From contig JAPFFF010000023.1 in the NCBI GenBank assembly GCA_039105265.1, positions 620,001 to 684,000 on the forward strand: a stretch of 64,000 bases of DNA, given 5' to 3'. Position numbers and translations under genes: made by a program. The notes under the pieces are model-generated. The model did not search any database. It had not been told where the DNA came from and saw only the letters and a program-made list of their open reading frames with translations. Below, one piece after another: positions 26,822-36,767 of the stretch. The DNA comes from Tritrichomonas musculus (lineage: Eukaryota; Parabasalia; Tritrichomonadida; Tritrichomonadidae). Positions within the stretch are counted from its first letter, which is position 1, and the number at the start of each line of letters is the position of its first letter.

Positions 26822-29800
26822 ACTTGCAAATGGATTAAAGACATCACAAATATCTTGTGACTTAAAATGGTACCATGAGAAATTTATAAATGAATTACGA
26901 AATGTTATAATGAAAAACATAATTGTTAAGACATCTTCTAATCTTTCAATTAATTTGATAAATGCTAATTTCCCAACAAATCTAATTAATGATGATCAGA
27001 ATATAATTCAATTCATCAATCTTTCATTATCAAAAAAATATTATCCAAATATAATATCAAAAGAAGATTGTAAAAAATGGAGAGATAGAATATGGGATTC
27101 AAATCAATTTGTTTCAATTGATGACATTGTTAGCAAAATTCAAAAAGATCCTTCATTATTATATGAGAAACAATTAAAATCATTGAATGAATTTATTTTA
27201 TTTTTATCAAATTATAACAAGAATTTGGTATATATGAAACCAATTATTCCTAATTTAAACAACGTGTTTCAATGTATAAATAATGATGGAAATCAAATGA
27301 AAAAATGTCAAACAGTCCCAGATAATATAATTGAAATGATGGAATCATTAAATATTCAATGGAAATCAAATCATGTTCACAAATTAATTATAACGATTGA
27401 CATTTTGGATGATAAAATAAATAATGCTGAAAATATTATCATTGAAACAACTGAACATGATGAAGAAGCATGTATTAATATCATGCAATTTGTTTTGGAA
27501 AATAATGAAACAAGAATGAATATGTTTTATTTAGTTAATCAATTGAAGATTAATCATACACAATGGGAAAAACCAATTTTCATTAAAAACATCAATCAAA
27601 AAATCTGGGAATATGCTGATTCCATCACTATTAATAAAATAGTTCAGATTATCTCGTCATTTAATCAGGATACAATCAAAGAACGTATTGATTTAATAGA
27701 AAAAGCTATTACAGTCTTTATGGATCATTATAAAACAAATGATAGTATTATTAATACTGTCAAAATTATTCCAAATGGTAATTACAATTTGAAAAGCTTA
27801 AATGAACTATATGATGGATCAGCTATATTCCATGATCACTTAAATATCGTATTAAAAGAATACTTTGATATTGACTTTAATGACAGAATTATTCATCGTC
27901 AAATAAATCATACTATAAAAGCATCAAAAAAAGAAGAAATATCTGACTTCTTCAATATAATTAATCCAAATATTGCTGATCTTGATTTTGAAAAACAATT
28001 GAATATTGCTGAATACGTTATATCTTTAGTTCCTCAAAATGACAATCAAACACCTGATATAATCACTCAAAACCAATTATTTGAAATATACAAAAAATTG
28101 ATTAATTTTGATTTGAAGGAAATAATAATAGATGAAAAAACCTTTAGTTGGATTCTTTGGAAAAACTCAAATCAAATTGTATTAAAGAAAATATGTCAAA
28201 TGATTGAAGAAACAAGAACTTTGGATCAATTTAAACACCAATTTTCATTTGATGATGAAAATGCGATTCAAATTTTGAATTCAATTTATACTTTTGAGAA
28301 TTTGCATGATATTGATATCTATGAAATCGTTCCAAATAAAAAAGGTCAATTTATGAAAAAATCTGAATTGCTGGTCAATCATGGAATATCTGATGTTTTT
28401 TATAAAATAATTTCTTATTTAGAACCAGAATCAAATATTGAATCAAAAATTGTTCATCCTAAAATCAAAATTCAAAATTTACAAAATTTTGATGTATCTG
28501 AATATCAACATAAGATAAAACAACTTTATGAAGATTTGCTTGAAAACTCAGAACCAGATAGAGAACTTTTAGAATTAATGCATAATTTATTAAACTTTGA
28601 TATCACTCCACATAATATATCAAAAGAAGAACAATTTAAGTTGGAGATGTTACACAATACACATATTTATGCAATAAAGAAAAGAAAAAGAGAACTCAGA
28701 AGTCCTAATCAAGAAGAATATAAAAGATGGCCATTCGAATTAATCCAAAATTCTGTTGATTGTATTCCAAAAGATGGTGAAGTAATATATAATCCTGATA
28801 AAAATGGAATTATAGAATTTGATTTCAAGGAAGATAGAGTTATTTACACTCATTATGGTTCACCATTCACAAACCGTGATCTTATATCTCTTTTATATCA
28901 ATATGGAGGAATGAAAGATGAAAATCCATCCAAAATAGGACGATTTGGTACTGGTTTCCTTTCAACTTTGATTTTAACTTATGTTGTCCATGTATCTGGT
29001 GATTTTTATTCTGAAGAAGATGGAAAATTGTCTGGTTTCGAAGTTACAATAAATCGTCAAGGAAATACAAATGCAGAATTAAATAATAGAATAAAAGAAA
29101 TGGAGCAAACAAAAAAAATGAATTTGCCAACGAAAGGAGAAACTAAATTTATATTCGAATTGCCTCCTAATTTAAATGATAATGATATTTCATTAAAGGC
29201 ATATAATGAAGGATTCAATAGCTTGATAGAAAATGTTCCTCATGTTTTAATTTTCAATCCTTCTATTAAAAGTATCATAATCACAAAAGGGAAAGAAAAG
29301 ATATCCTTCACTAGAGCAAACCCAAGATGTCAAATTGAAACGATTATCATCAATAATGATGTGAAAACATTCTTTCATTCAAGTATTAAAGATACTTTTG
29401 TATATAAGCCAAATAAATCAACTAAAGAAATTAAAGTTGACTGTGTTCTTGAATTAGATTCAAATGATGATATAGTACCAAATAAACACTTTTTATATAT
29501 TGGATTCCCTTTATTCGGGCCTAAGAAATTTGAATCGTCTGTTGTTTTCAATTCGTTCGAATTAGAACCTGAAACAGAAAGAACAGATATAATTATTCAA
29601 TCAGATTCTAAAATCCAAGATAGTTTCGAATCATCAATTAATAAATTCATAATTTCGAAAGGAATGGAATTATTCCAAAAAATGATTAAGGATGCCACCA
29701 AAAAAGGATATGGAAAATTATTCAACGTTTTTCATGGATTGCGAAACTCATCAAAATATATTAATTTTTTTCAAACTAACTTTTTTGGAAAAATGCTTGA

Positions 29801-32138
29801 AATTTTAAAGACACTTCCTGTTTTTGAGACAAACACTGAACAAGACAAAGGAATGAAAAAATTCAATGAAATAATTATTCCTTACATTTCTCAATATGAT
29901 AAGTTTATTGATTACAAGCAGCATGACTTTAAAAGCAGAAAAGAAATGGAAAACGTAATTTATCAAGAATTTTATAGTTTACTTTCATTTATGAGAATCG
30001 AAAATAAATGCTTAGTAGTATATGAACATTGTTCAGAATGGATATCAACCTTGTGGCCAAGTTTTGAATCTAATTTTGGGATAAAACAATTTTTTGATAT
30101 GTTTTCCAATTTCAGTGATATCTCTGACCTACCTTTTACTGGGGAAGAATCAAAAGAATCATTTCTCAATCAAATAATTATTTTTATTGAAAAAATGATG
30201 GAATGTAATGAAATTTTAAATCAAAATCAAATTCTGATAAATATTAATGGGAAATTTGTGAAAAAAGAAAATATTTACAAATTCGAATTGCCAGAAATAT
30301 ATTTTGAAATGTTAAAAATTGCGAAATATAATTACAAAGAGCATATTTTACATCAAGAAATTGATCATTTATATAATAATCCAAAACTGAAATTTGAGAC
30401 ATTTAATATGTATCAAGCCATTTCGAAAATTATAGATAACATTCAAAAAATAGATCCGATTCCATTGATGAAATATGTACTTGAAAATGATGAAACCGGA
30501 GAAAAAATGTTTTTATATACCAAATTTTTCAGAAAAGATTTTAAAGATCCGATTTATGTACCAATCCCTGATCAAAAATACTTAGAGAGAAAATTGGTTG
30601 AGATGTTAAATATAGCCGATAAATATGTTCTGGAAATATTAATTAAAGAAACAAGAAACATTGATGTTAAAAACAATGTTGACTTCCTATTCGATTTTGT
30701 GCAATTTTTAATGATACACATTTCAAAAGAAGATTTTGAAAAAAATCTTTTAATACCAAACCAAGAATATGAATTATTAATGCCTGATGAAATTTGCAAA
30801 GACATGATTCAAAATGAAAACATAAAAGATTTTGTCAACGATTTCTTCGGTATTAATTTAAGGAAAAAATTATGTCTTGATGCTTTTTCTGATATAATAA
30901 ATTACAACATATTGAATTTACAAAATGCATCACAAATTATTGTCAATGTTATCGAAGAAGATGAAGAAAAGTATAAAGGAATAGATAAAATTGGACTTTA
31001 TTTCATTATTTTCAAGTATTCCTCAAATAATTCAAAAGATTTGCAAATAATTGTTGATCTCATTAATTTCTTTTTCAATAAAGAAATGACACTAGAAATT
31101 CAGGAAGATGAAACAAAATGTTGGTCTCCAAAACTCACAGAAATAGTGATAAAAATGGCAATTGAAGACATTACAAAATATATATCTCAATTTTCAAATA
31201 TAAATGAGATAATTGAAAACGAAGAAGAAATTTATGAAAAATTGCCAATTTTATATTCATTTGTGATGAAATATAATTGTTCAAATAAAATATACCCAAA
31301 TTACTTGGGTGATTTGAAAACTATTGATGAAATATATATTATTTTCGATTCACAAATTGAAAATGAAATTCTAGAAAAGCTCATTCATTATTTAACTTTG
31401 CTTTCTGATCCAGGTGAGGTTGAAAAGAAAATATTGCATTATTCTATAAATTTAGAAATTGAATTCATAATGAAAATGAATACCAAATGTATCAATTTGA
31501 TATGGATTGTCGATGAAATTGTGAAAGGTCTTAGTAAATTAAATGAAAATGGAATGGAGAATGATTCATTTTCATATAAAGATTTCTTTTCATTTATTAA
31601 AACAAATGAACGACTGAAAATTGCTTTTGGCGGTAAACTTCAAGATTTAATGAAAGAAAATCTTTTTGAAATGATTTCAAATTATGAATATTATAATCGA
31701 TTTTGTCAAACAGAAAAAATACTGAAAGAATTAGAATATTTATCATCCAAAATGGAAATACAACAAAATGCTTTGAAAGTTCCTTATTTAATTGATGCCA
31801 TTTTTTATGAATTATTAATTCAAAGCAACTTATTTTCAGAAGTAATTTGGGAAAACTTGTCTAATGAACCAACTAATCAATCATTTGAATATAATGAAAA
31901 GACATATTTTATTTTTGAGAAAGAAGATAATTTTAATATGAAAGCTATTGATTCAGATAGAAATATTTATTATTTTGTCATTATAGGCCATTCAAATTCA
32001 AGAAATATAATGGGAGAGAAACAAAAAAATTTTGCTTTAAATAGAAATGAATCAAATGAACATTATATTCAAATACAAATTGATGATTCACCTACACCAT
32101 CATTTTTGTTTCTTAGGAAAACAAATACAATAATCTAA
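26790..32138 (+). CDS. sacsin-like protein with second GHKL ATPase module, 3' part of a frameshifted gene
   Basis: 1782-residue frame. The first about 10 residues are out-of-frame noise; the true continuation of the upstream module starts at about YELANGLKTSQ. Residues about 40-640 are a helical region of unknown family with repeated IHRQINH / LHQEIDH type phrases. A second Bergerat module follows: RWPFELIQNSVD near 646-657, THYGSPF near 688 and IGRFGTGFLST near 717. The remaining 1000 residues repeat the same helical layout, so the protein is two copies of an ATPase-plus-helical unit. Both modules keep the N-box Glu, Asn and Asp, suggesting nucleotide binding; both have His where DxGxG has Asp. 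No signal peptide or membrane helix. Combined with 25718-26821 it would be about 2,140 residues. Confidence 0.8.
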   Translation: MRRIVQINIYELANGLKTSQISCDLKWYHEKFINELRNVIMKNIIVKTSSNLSINLINANFPTNLINDDQNIIQFINLSLSKKYYPNIISKEDCKKWRDRIWDSNQFVSIDDIVSKIQKDPSLLYEKQLKSLNEFILFLSNYNKNLVYMKPIIPNLNNVFQCINNDGNQMKKCQTVPDNIIEMMESLNIQWKSNHVHKLIITIDILDDKINNAENIIIETTEHDEEACINIMQFVLENNETRMNMFYLVNQLKINHTQWEKPIFIKNINQKIWEYADSITINKIVQIISSFNQDTIKERIDLIEKAITVFMDHYKTNDSIINTVKIIPNGNYNLKSLNELYDGSAIFHDHLNIVLKEYFDIDFNDRIIHRQINHTIKASKKEEISDFFNIINPNIADLDFEKQLNIAEYVISLVPQNDNQTPDIITQNQLFEIYKKLINFDLKEIIIDEKTFSWILWKNSNQIVLKKICQMIEETRTLDQFKHQFSFDDENAIQILNSIYTFENLHDIDIYEIVPNKKGQFMKKSELLVNHGISDVFYKIISYLEPESNIESKIVHPKIKIQNLQNFDVSEYQHKIKQLYEDLLENSEPDRELLELMHNLLNFDITPHNISKEEQFKLEMLHNTHIYAIKKRKRELRSPNQEEYKRWPFELIQNSVDCIPKDGEVIYNPDKNGIIEFDFKEDRVIYTHYGSPFTNRDLISLLYQYGGMKDENPSKIGRFGTGFLSTLILTYVVHVSGDFYSEEDGKLSGFEVTINRQGNTNAELNNRIKEMEQTKKMNLPTKGETKFIFELPPNLNDNDISLKAYNEGFNSLIENVPHVLIFNPSIKSIIITKGKEKISFTRANPRCQIETIIINNDVKTFFHSSIKDTFVYKPNKSTKEIKVDCVLELDSNDDIVPNKHFLYIGFPLFGPKKFESSVVFNSFELEPETERTDIIIQSDSKIQDSFESSINKFIISKGMELFQKMIKDATKKGYGKLFNVFHGLRNSSKYINFFQTNFFGKMLEILKTLPVFETNTEQDKGMKKFNEIIIPYISQYDKFIDYKQHDFKSRKEMENVIYQEFYSLLSFMRIENKCLVVYEHCSEWISTLWPSFESNFGIKQFFDMFSNFSDISDLPFTGEESKESFLNQIIIFIEKMMECNEILNQNQILININGKFVKKENIYKFELPEIYFEMLKIAKYNYKEHILHQEIDHLYNNPKLKFETFNMYQAISKIIDNIQKIDPIPLMKYVLENDETGEKMFLYTKFFRKDFKDPIYVPIPDQKYLERKLVEMLNIADKYVLEILIKETRNIDVKNNVDFLFDFVQFLMIHISKEDFEKNLLIPNQEYELLMPDEICKDMIQNENIKDFVNDFFGINLRKKLCLDAFSDIINYNILNLQNASQIIVNVIEEDEEKYKGIDKIGLYFIIFKYSSNNSKDLQIIVDLINFFFNKEMTLEIQEDETKCWSPKLTEIVIKMAIEDITKYISQFSNINEIIENEEEIYEKLPILYSFVMKYNCSNKIYPNYLGDLKTIDEIYIIFDSQIENEILEKLIHYLTLLSDPGEVEKKILHYSINLEIEFIMKMNTKCINLIWIVDEIVKGLSKLNENGMENDSFSYKDFFSFIKTNERLKIAFGGKLQDLMKENLFEMISNYEYYNRFCQTEKILKELEYLSSKMEIQQNALKVPYLIDAIFYELLIQSNLFSEVIWENLSNEPTNQSFEYNEKTYFIFEKEDNFNMKAIDSDRNIYYFVIIGHSNSRNIMGEKQKNFALNRNESNEHYIQIQIDDSPTPSFLFLRKTNTII

Positions 32139-32553
32139 TTTCTTTTATTTTTAATAAAACTTATAATTTATATATATATATATTTCTAAAAATTAAAAAA
32201 CGACACTCATTAAATGCAAAGTTTAATGATTCAGACAATTTTATAACAATGTATCTGGATCTTCAAAATATTGTTACTTGGCATTTATGTATATAAAATA
32301 TTAGAATTTATCAATAACAAAAGAAATGAAAAAACAACATGCATTGAAATGATTGAAGCAAATTATGTATATGGAATGAGACAGCCATACAAATTCATCG
32401 CTCCATATACATTAAGATGAAAAAAATGCCAGCTGATATTGGATTTCTGAGAGAAGTAATTTTTAATGGATGAAAATAGCTTATTTTTTTATGACTAATT
32501 GAAACTGGAGACAAAGTCTTAGTTGCCTGGAAAAACTCTTTCTAAAAACGATG
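32139..32553. other. intergenic between convergent genes, nothing recognised
   Basis: AT-rich, with a TATATATATATA run near 32170 and an imperfect inverted pair GTATATGGAATGAG / CTCCATATAC near 32366-32413. Confidence 0.5.
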
Positions 32554-34863
32554 TTAAAATTTGTAATAGTTATATTTTTTCAAGTATGATTCAAATAAAA
32601 TATTAAATTCTTTCATTGAATCTTGCTCATTTGGTCCAAGAACTTGTTGACATTGTCTCATATATTTTTTGGTTTCTGAACATGTAATAGCTGTCATGCA
32701 TGCTGTCTCATAAACATTAGGGAGAATATAACGTTTTGGAAGGATTCCATTAACAACACAATTATTATCATTTCCTGTGAAAATAGATCCATATGAATAA
32801 ATATTGGTAATTTTGCTTTCGGTGTTACTTCTCTTTTTAATAGATGTCTTATCAAGTAAATTTTGGTTGTTCTCTCCATCCGATGATTCAAATGCAATAC
32901 CATGAATATCTCTTGAAAATGAAAGTCCTTTGAATATTGTTCCGCTGATTGAATGACCAACAAGAAATATTGATTCTTGTGTAAAATTGAACTGATTTAA
33001 TAAGTTTTCAAGAATCTCGATTTCATGTGTTGAAATAACATCAAAATAGAAAATGTGTCGATTAAATCTCTCAATCCTTAAAAATAATTCTTTCTTCATA
33101 TTTCGAATGAACGAATATAATGGCAAAAAACTTTCTAAAAATGCTGGAATAAATTTGCGACCAATCGTTTCTGCAAATAAACCAACGCCCCAATTATCTT
33201 CATATGATCCTCCAACAATGTAATGTGTGCCTGCCATTAATTTGCCTTCTTGTGTAATAAATGATGGTTGAATAATTAAATCCTTTTCAATTGGAATTTG
33301 ATATCTTTCAAATCCTGGAATTTCTTCATATTTATCTGAATAATGTGATGACCAATAAAATTGACTGAATTCTTCAAATTCGTCATCGCATTTATCTTTA
33401 TCTATGTTGTTCATTGATGTGCATGTTTCATATCTTGTCAAAAGTTTTCTACCTTCTTCACTCAATGTATCATGAAATGGATAATCTTCAAAATAATCGT
33501 TGTTCTTGACATTGAACTGTGACTTTAACATTGTGATATTCGTGTGTGAAAAGTGTTTCAATGATGCATTCAATATTTTATCTGATGTGATAACAAGGAT
33601 TGGATTGTGTGTCAGTTTTTGACAAAATATTCGAATGTTGTCTTTCTCATAATCTCGACCAAAAATGTATTTCATTGTCGAATTGAAGATTCCTCGTTTC
33701 GATGGTTTGATATAACATCGACCTGAATCTGTGATTCCATATAATCGAGGCAATGTCGTCAGCATTGCAAAATCTTCGGTTTTAAGTGTGCCGTCATTCA
33801 ATGATTTAGTAGAACAAAATGATTCCGTGTTCACTGAGAAATTTTCATCAAATTTATACCAGTAGTCTTTGTCTTCATAATATTTCAATTGGTCAACACT
33901 CGGAAACACCGTTTGTTTCGAGATAATAAAAACAGCAAAGAAAGAAACAGTCGCAAATGCATAAATTGTAATCGTCATAACAAAAACAATTCTGATGTTC
34001 TTCTTTTTTAATAACGAAATCACTTTCTTCCAATTCAAGATTATATCAATCAAATTGAATGCAAGAATTTTTTCACTAAAAATGATCTTCACAAATAAGT
34101 AAATCATGAATTCGCCAAATGAAATTTCGCCTTGAATTAATGGAACAACAATTGAATATAACTGTAGGCCAAATATAATAATTATGATGATAAATCTATT
34201 TATTAAATTGTCCTTACCAAATAATCTCGTTCTTCTTGATTTATAAAGCATTTCGTTCACGCTTGGAAGTTCAAAGATTTTTTTATTTAAATAATTAAAT
34301 CCTTCTAATATTTCACTGTTTTTGTTCGTCTCTTCTTCTATGCTCAATTCAGGTACACTTGATTTTTTAATAATTTCATCTTTCGTCTTGACTGATATCG
34401 ATAACAAGAGCTTGCATTCATATAAAACTGTAATGATGTAAGGCCATTTTACAATGGCAGTGACCTCTAAAGGAATTACTACTATAATAACTACAAGAAC
34501 GACTGCAAATTCGAAAGGTTCAGGTTGCTTTATAGGGTCATAAAAGCATGCTATAGTATTATTAATCATATCTTTGAATGAACTTTTTACTACTGTAATA
34601 TAATCTGTCACTGTGTAATAAAAAAGGAGAACTAATATAAAATATAAACCAAAATCAGAAAAATTCGCAAATATTGAAATAATCATATGAATATTTGTTT
34701 TTGCAAATAAAGAGATCCATTCGTATAGTATGAAATTAAGAACCAAAAAAGAAACGCCAGCAAATGTATAATAAAGAAGTAGTAGTTCAGAAAAATTCAG
34801 AATCCCTTTACCGACCCACCAAAAGAAACAATATATTTTTAATAATATGCTTTTCACTACCAT
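32554..34863 (-). CDS. multi-pass membrane protein with C-terminal hydrolase-like domain
   Basis: 769-residue protein. The first about 350 residues contain roughly seven to eight hydrophobic helices (for example around 20-50, 55-85, 120-145, 225-250, 255-275 and 300-325). The remaining 400 residues are soluble and probably lumenal or extracellular. Near residue 635 the phrase FLVGHSISGTIFKGL looks like the nucleophile elbow of an alpha/beta-hydrolase such as a lipase, but the usual GxSxG is GHSIS here, with Ser638 as the candidate nucleophile and Ser in place of the last Gly. Possible partners Asp and His cannot be assigned by eye. Lipase-like activity is therefore an inference; a non-catalytic relative is possible. 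The ATG at 34863 fits the first helix. It converges on the sacsin-like gene. Confidence 0.75.
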   Translation of the reverse strand: MVVKSILLKIYCFFWWVGKGILNFSELLLLYYTFAGVSFLVLNFILYEWISLFAKTNIHMIISIFANFSDFGLYFILVLLFYYTVTDYITVVKSSFKDMINNTIACFYDPIKQPEPFEFAVVLVVIIVVIPLEVTAIVKWPYIITVLYECKLLLSISVKTKDEIIKKSSVPELSIEEETNKNSEILEGFNYLNKKIFELPSVNEMLYKSRRTRLFGKDNLINRFIIIIIIFGLQLYSIVVPLIQGEISFGEFMIYLFVKIIFSEKILAFNLIDIILNWKKVISLLKKKNIRIVFVMTITIYAFATVSFFAVFIISKQTVFPSVDQLKYYEDKDYWYKFDENFSVNTESFCSTKSLNDGTLKTEDFAMLTTLPRLYGITDSGRCYIKPSKRGIFNSTMKYIFGRDYEKDNIRIFCQKLTHNPILVITSDKILNASLKHFSHTNITMLKSQFNVKNNDYFEDYPFHDTLSEEGRKLLTRYETCTSMNNIDKDKCDDEFEEFSQFYWSSHYSDKYEEIPGFERYQIPIEKDLIIQPSFITQEGKLMAGTHYIVGGSYEDNWGVGLFAETIGRKFIPAFLESFLPLYSFIRNMKKELFLRIERFNRHIFYFDVISTHEIEILENLLNQFNFTQESIFLVGHSISGTIFKGLSFSRDIHGIAFESSDGENNQNLLDKTSIKKRSNTESKITNIYSYGSIFTGNDNNCVVNGILPKRYILPNVYETACMTAITCSETKKYMRQCQQVLGPNEQDSMKEFNILFESYLKKYNYYKF

Positions 34864-35312
34864 TAAATTTAATATTTATATTTTTATTTTTATTTTATCT
34901 TTATATTTGAACTTTAATTATATAAATATTTTATATAATAAACATTTATATAAATATTCATTTAAATTTTGTTGATTTTTTTTATTTAAAAAAAATGCTA
35001 TGCTTGTAAAAATAATAAAATAAGAATTCAATAATATTCAAAAAACGATAGGTCAAATTTAGGTGAAATAATGAAAAGGAGGGTTTTCCCAGTTTACAAA
35101 TATTAAATACAAATCATTGAAATAAGTTACAATCCCTTTGCGTGTTTATCATTGAAACAAGTAACGATTATTTCAAATGTAAATTTAATAAGAGTGAATT
35201 GAAAATTACATTTATTTAATTACATAATTATGCAAATAAAATTATCAATAAGTATATCAATACTTTTCCAAAAATCGCTGACTTTGACATTCACTTACTC
35301 AATCACAACAAT
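34864..35312. other. spacer with relict transposon-like end
   Basis: At about 35050-35103 a stretch (AGGTCAAATTTAGGTGAAAT, then GGAGGGTTTTCCCAGTTTAC) resembles the right end of the element at 58348-58630 (AGGTCAAAAATAGGTGAATA, then GGGGGGTTTTCAAGTAGAC). No second end was found, so it looks like a decayed or solo end. The rest is featureless. Confidence 0.4.
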
Positions 35313-35660
35313 ATGGCGCATGCATTATGTGATTTTTCAGATTCAAATTTCCCTGTTTCACTGAAATCATTTGAATCTGAAAAAGCAGTTGATAAAGTGA
35401 ATTTCTGTAGACGATGAAAATATATTCGATGGAGTAAAAGTGCCTGTTGAATTGAAATTTTGTGATGATGAAAAAGATTGTGATTTCGTAAATATTAACG
35501 ACTCGCTGAAGCCTGTAGACTTTGTGAACTTTTCAGATTCACTGAAAAAAGTAGTTTTGGTAAATTTATTTGAATCTGAAAATTGAAAAGATTTAGAGAA
35601 TTTATTTGACTTTTGCTCAGAAAAAGTCGAACTTTTCCAAGGGAAAAGTGAATCTTGAAC
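35313..35660 (+). pseudogene. short broken gene of unknown family with acidic repeats
   Basis: From an ATG at 35313 the plus strand reads MAHALCDFSDSNFPVSLKSF, then shifts frame near 35405 and continues as VDDENIFDGVKVPVELKF, then DSLKPVDFVNFSDSLKKV, with a further stop near 35586. A loose 12-15 residue repeat with (V/F)NF(S/N)DSLK is visible. Family not recognised. It is followed by CATCCCTA, which could be a hAT-type end. Confidence 0.45.
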
Positions 35661-35795
35661 ATCCCTAGTCTAGTTAGATTAAGAATTCAAAAATTGAATT
35701 CAAAAAACTTGAAATTATCATCTTCAAGAAATATTTTATTATTTTAGATTAATTATACATCAACAATAAAATTGAATTTTTGGTTTTACAAAAAA

Positions 35796-36275
35796 CATGT
35801 ATCCTTCAAGGATAGCAAATGCTCCAGCTGCATGAACCTTTTTCCGTTGTTGAGTCTCTTTAAAAATAATTAATTTAAACTTTCTAATGCTAAATGAATT
35901 TTATCGAATAACTATTGTCATTGTAATACTTTTTCTATATTTTTTTTCTTGGTCTACCTCAAAGATATCAAGAACTTAAACATTGAATGAAAGGCATAAT
36001 GCTTTGTTATCGGCTCTGAATTCTTCTAATGTTTGATACATATATGTATCTTCTTTGTAAAAAGTTTTTACTTTCTCCTTTTGATTAAGAAGATCTATCG
36101 CTCGGTCTCCTTCTGTAATATTTTTTTTTTTTTTTTGATAAAATACTATTCCTTAACCATGACCATAAAGATCATGTAACGGGTTTGGAAAACTATAAGT
36201 CTTATTGAAGTTATTAACAGCAACATCTACTATGTTTTCATTGAAGAATAAAAAGCCTGTTTTTTGACACTTTAT
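35796..36275 (-). pseudogene. dipeptidyl peptidase III (M49) pseudogene fragment
   Basis: Several phrases on the minus strand match the C-terminal half of cytosolic M49 zinc dipeptidyl peptidase III. PLHDLYGHG at about 36182 corresponds to the zinc motif HELLGHG. EGDRAIDLLNQKEKVKTFYK follows, then TLEEFRADNKALCLSFNV corresponding to the EECRAE...L zinc-ligand segment, then VLDIFEVD, and at the end QQRKKVHAAGAFAILEGYM corresponding to the W..AH..A...IL segment. The reading is broken by stops and a frame change, including one inside the zinc motif, and the 5' two thirds are missing. The enzyme removes dipeptides from peptide N-termini; this copy cannot make it. Confidence 0.7.
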
Positions 36276-36560
36276 ATCATTAATTGTATTTTTAATATAA
36301 AAATTTTTTTCTTAATTAATTGATTTTATTTCTACATCTAAAATAAAAATATAATAACGATAATTGCAGTTTTGCTATGGCATGTATAACAAAATAATAA
36401 AATTCTATATTGCAAATAAAATGACCATATATCTTTTGAAAAAATAAAATTTTTAATACAAAACAGAAAAATTTTAATTTCTTCACAAAATGGAAAATTA
36501 TGTGTCTTGTTTTTTAGCTATATGTTTTTGGTATCATTTTTGTTTTGAGCTCATATTTGT
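36276..36560. other. intergenic, nothing recognised
   Basis: AT-rich spacer upstream of the gene starting at 36561. Confidence 0.4.
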
Positions 36561-36767
36561 ATGTCACTTGATTTTAGAGATAGACAACTGATAAAAGAAT
36601 TATCTGGCATTTGTCGTAATGTTCTAGGTAAAGAAGGATATCAATTCAATTCATTTGAAAATGATTTTAAAGATGGAACAAATTTGCTTAAGATATTTTA
36701 TCTGATTTTGTATCTCTTTCAAAAGATGTGCAAGAATGTATATCATCAATTGATTGCCAAAAAGTGA
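36561..36767 (+). CDS. 5' part of a frameshifted gene, short CH-like helical segment
   Basis: The first 48 residues (MSLDFRDRQLIKELSGICRN, later FENDFKDGTNLLKIF) resemble the end of helix alpha-3 of a calponin-homology domain (DG..L...). This is a weak likeness only. After about 36700 this frame becomes hydrophobic noise, while the +1 neighbour frame continues sensibly as LSDFVSLSKDVQEC into the long frame that is called from 36728. A one-base difference in TATTTTATC would join them. The likely true start of the whole gene is the ATG at 36561. Confidence 0.55.
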   Translation: MSLDFRDRQLIKELSGICRNVLGKEGYQFNSFENDFKDGTNLLKIFYLILYLFQKMCKNVYHQLIAKK

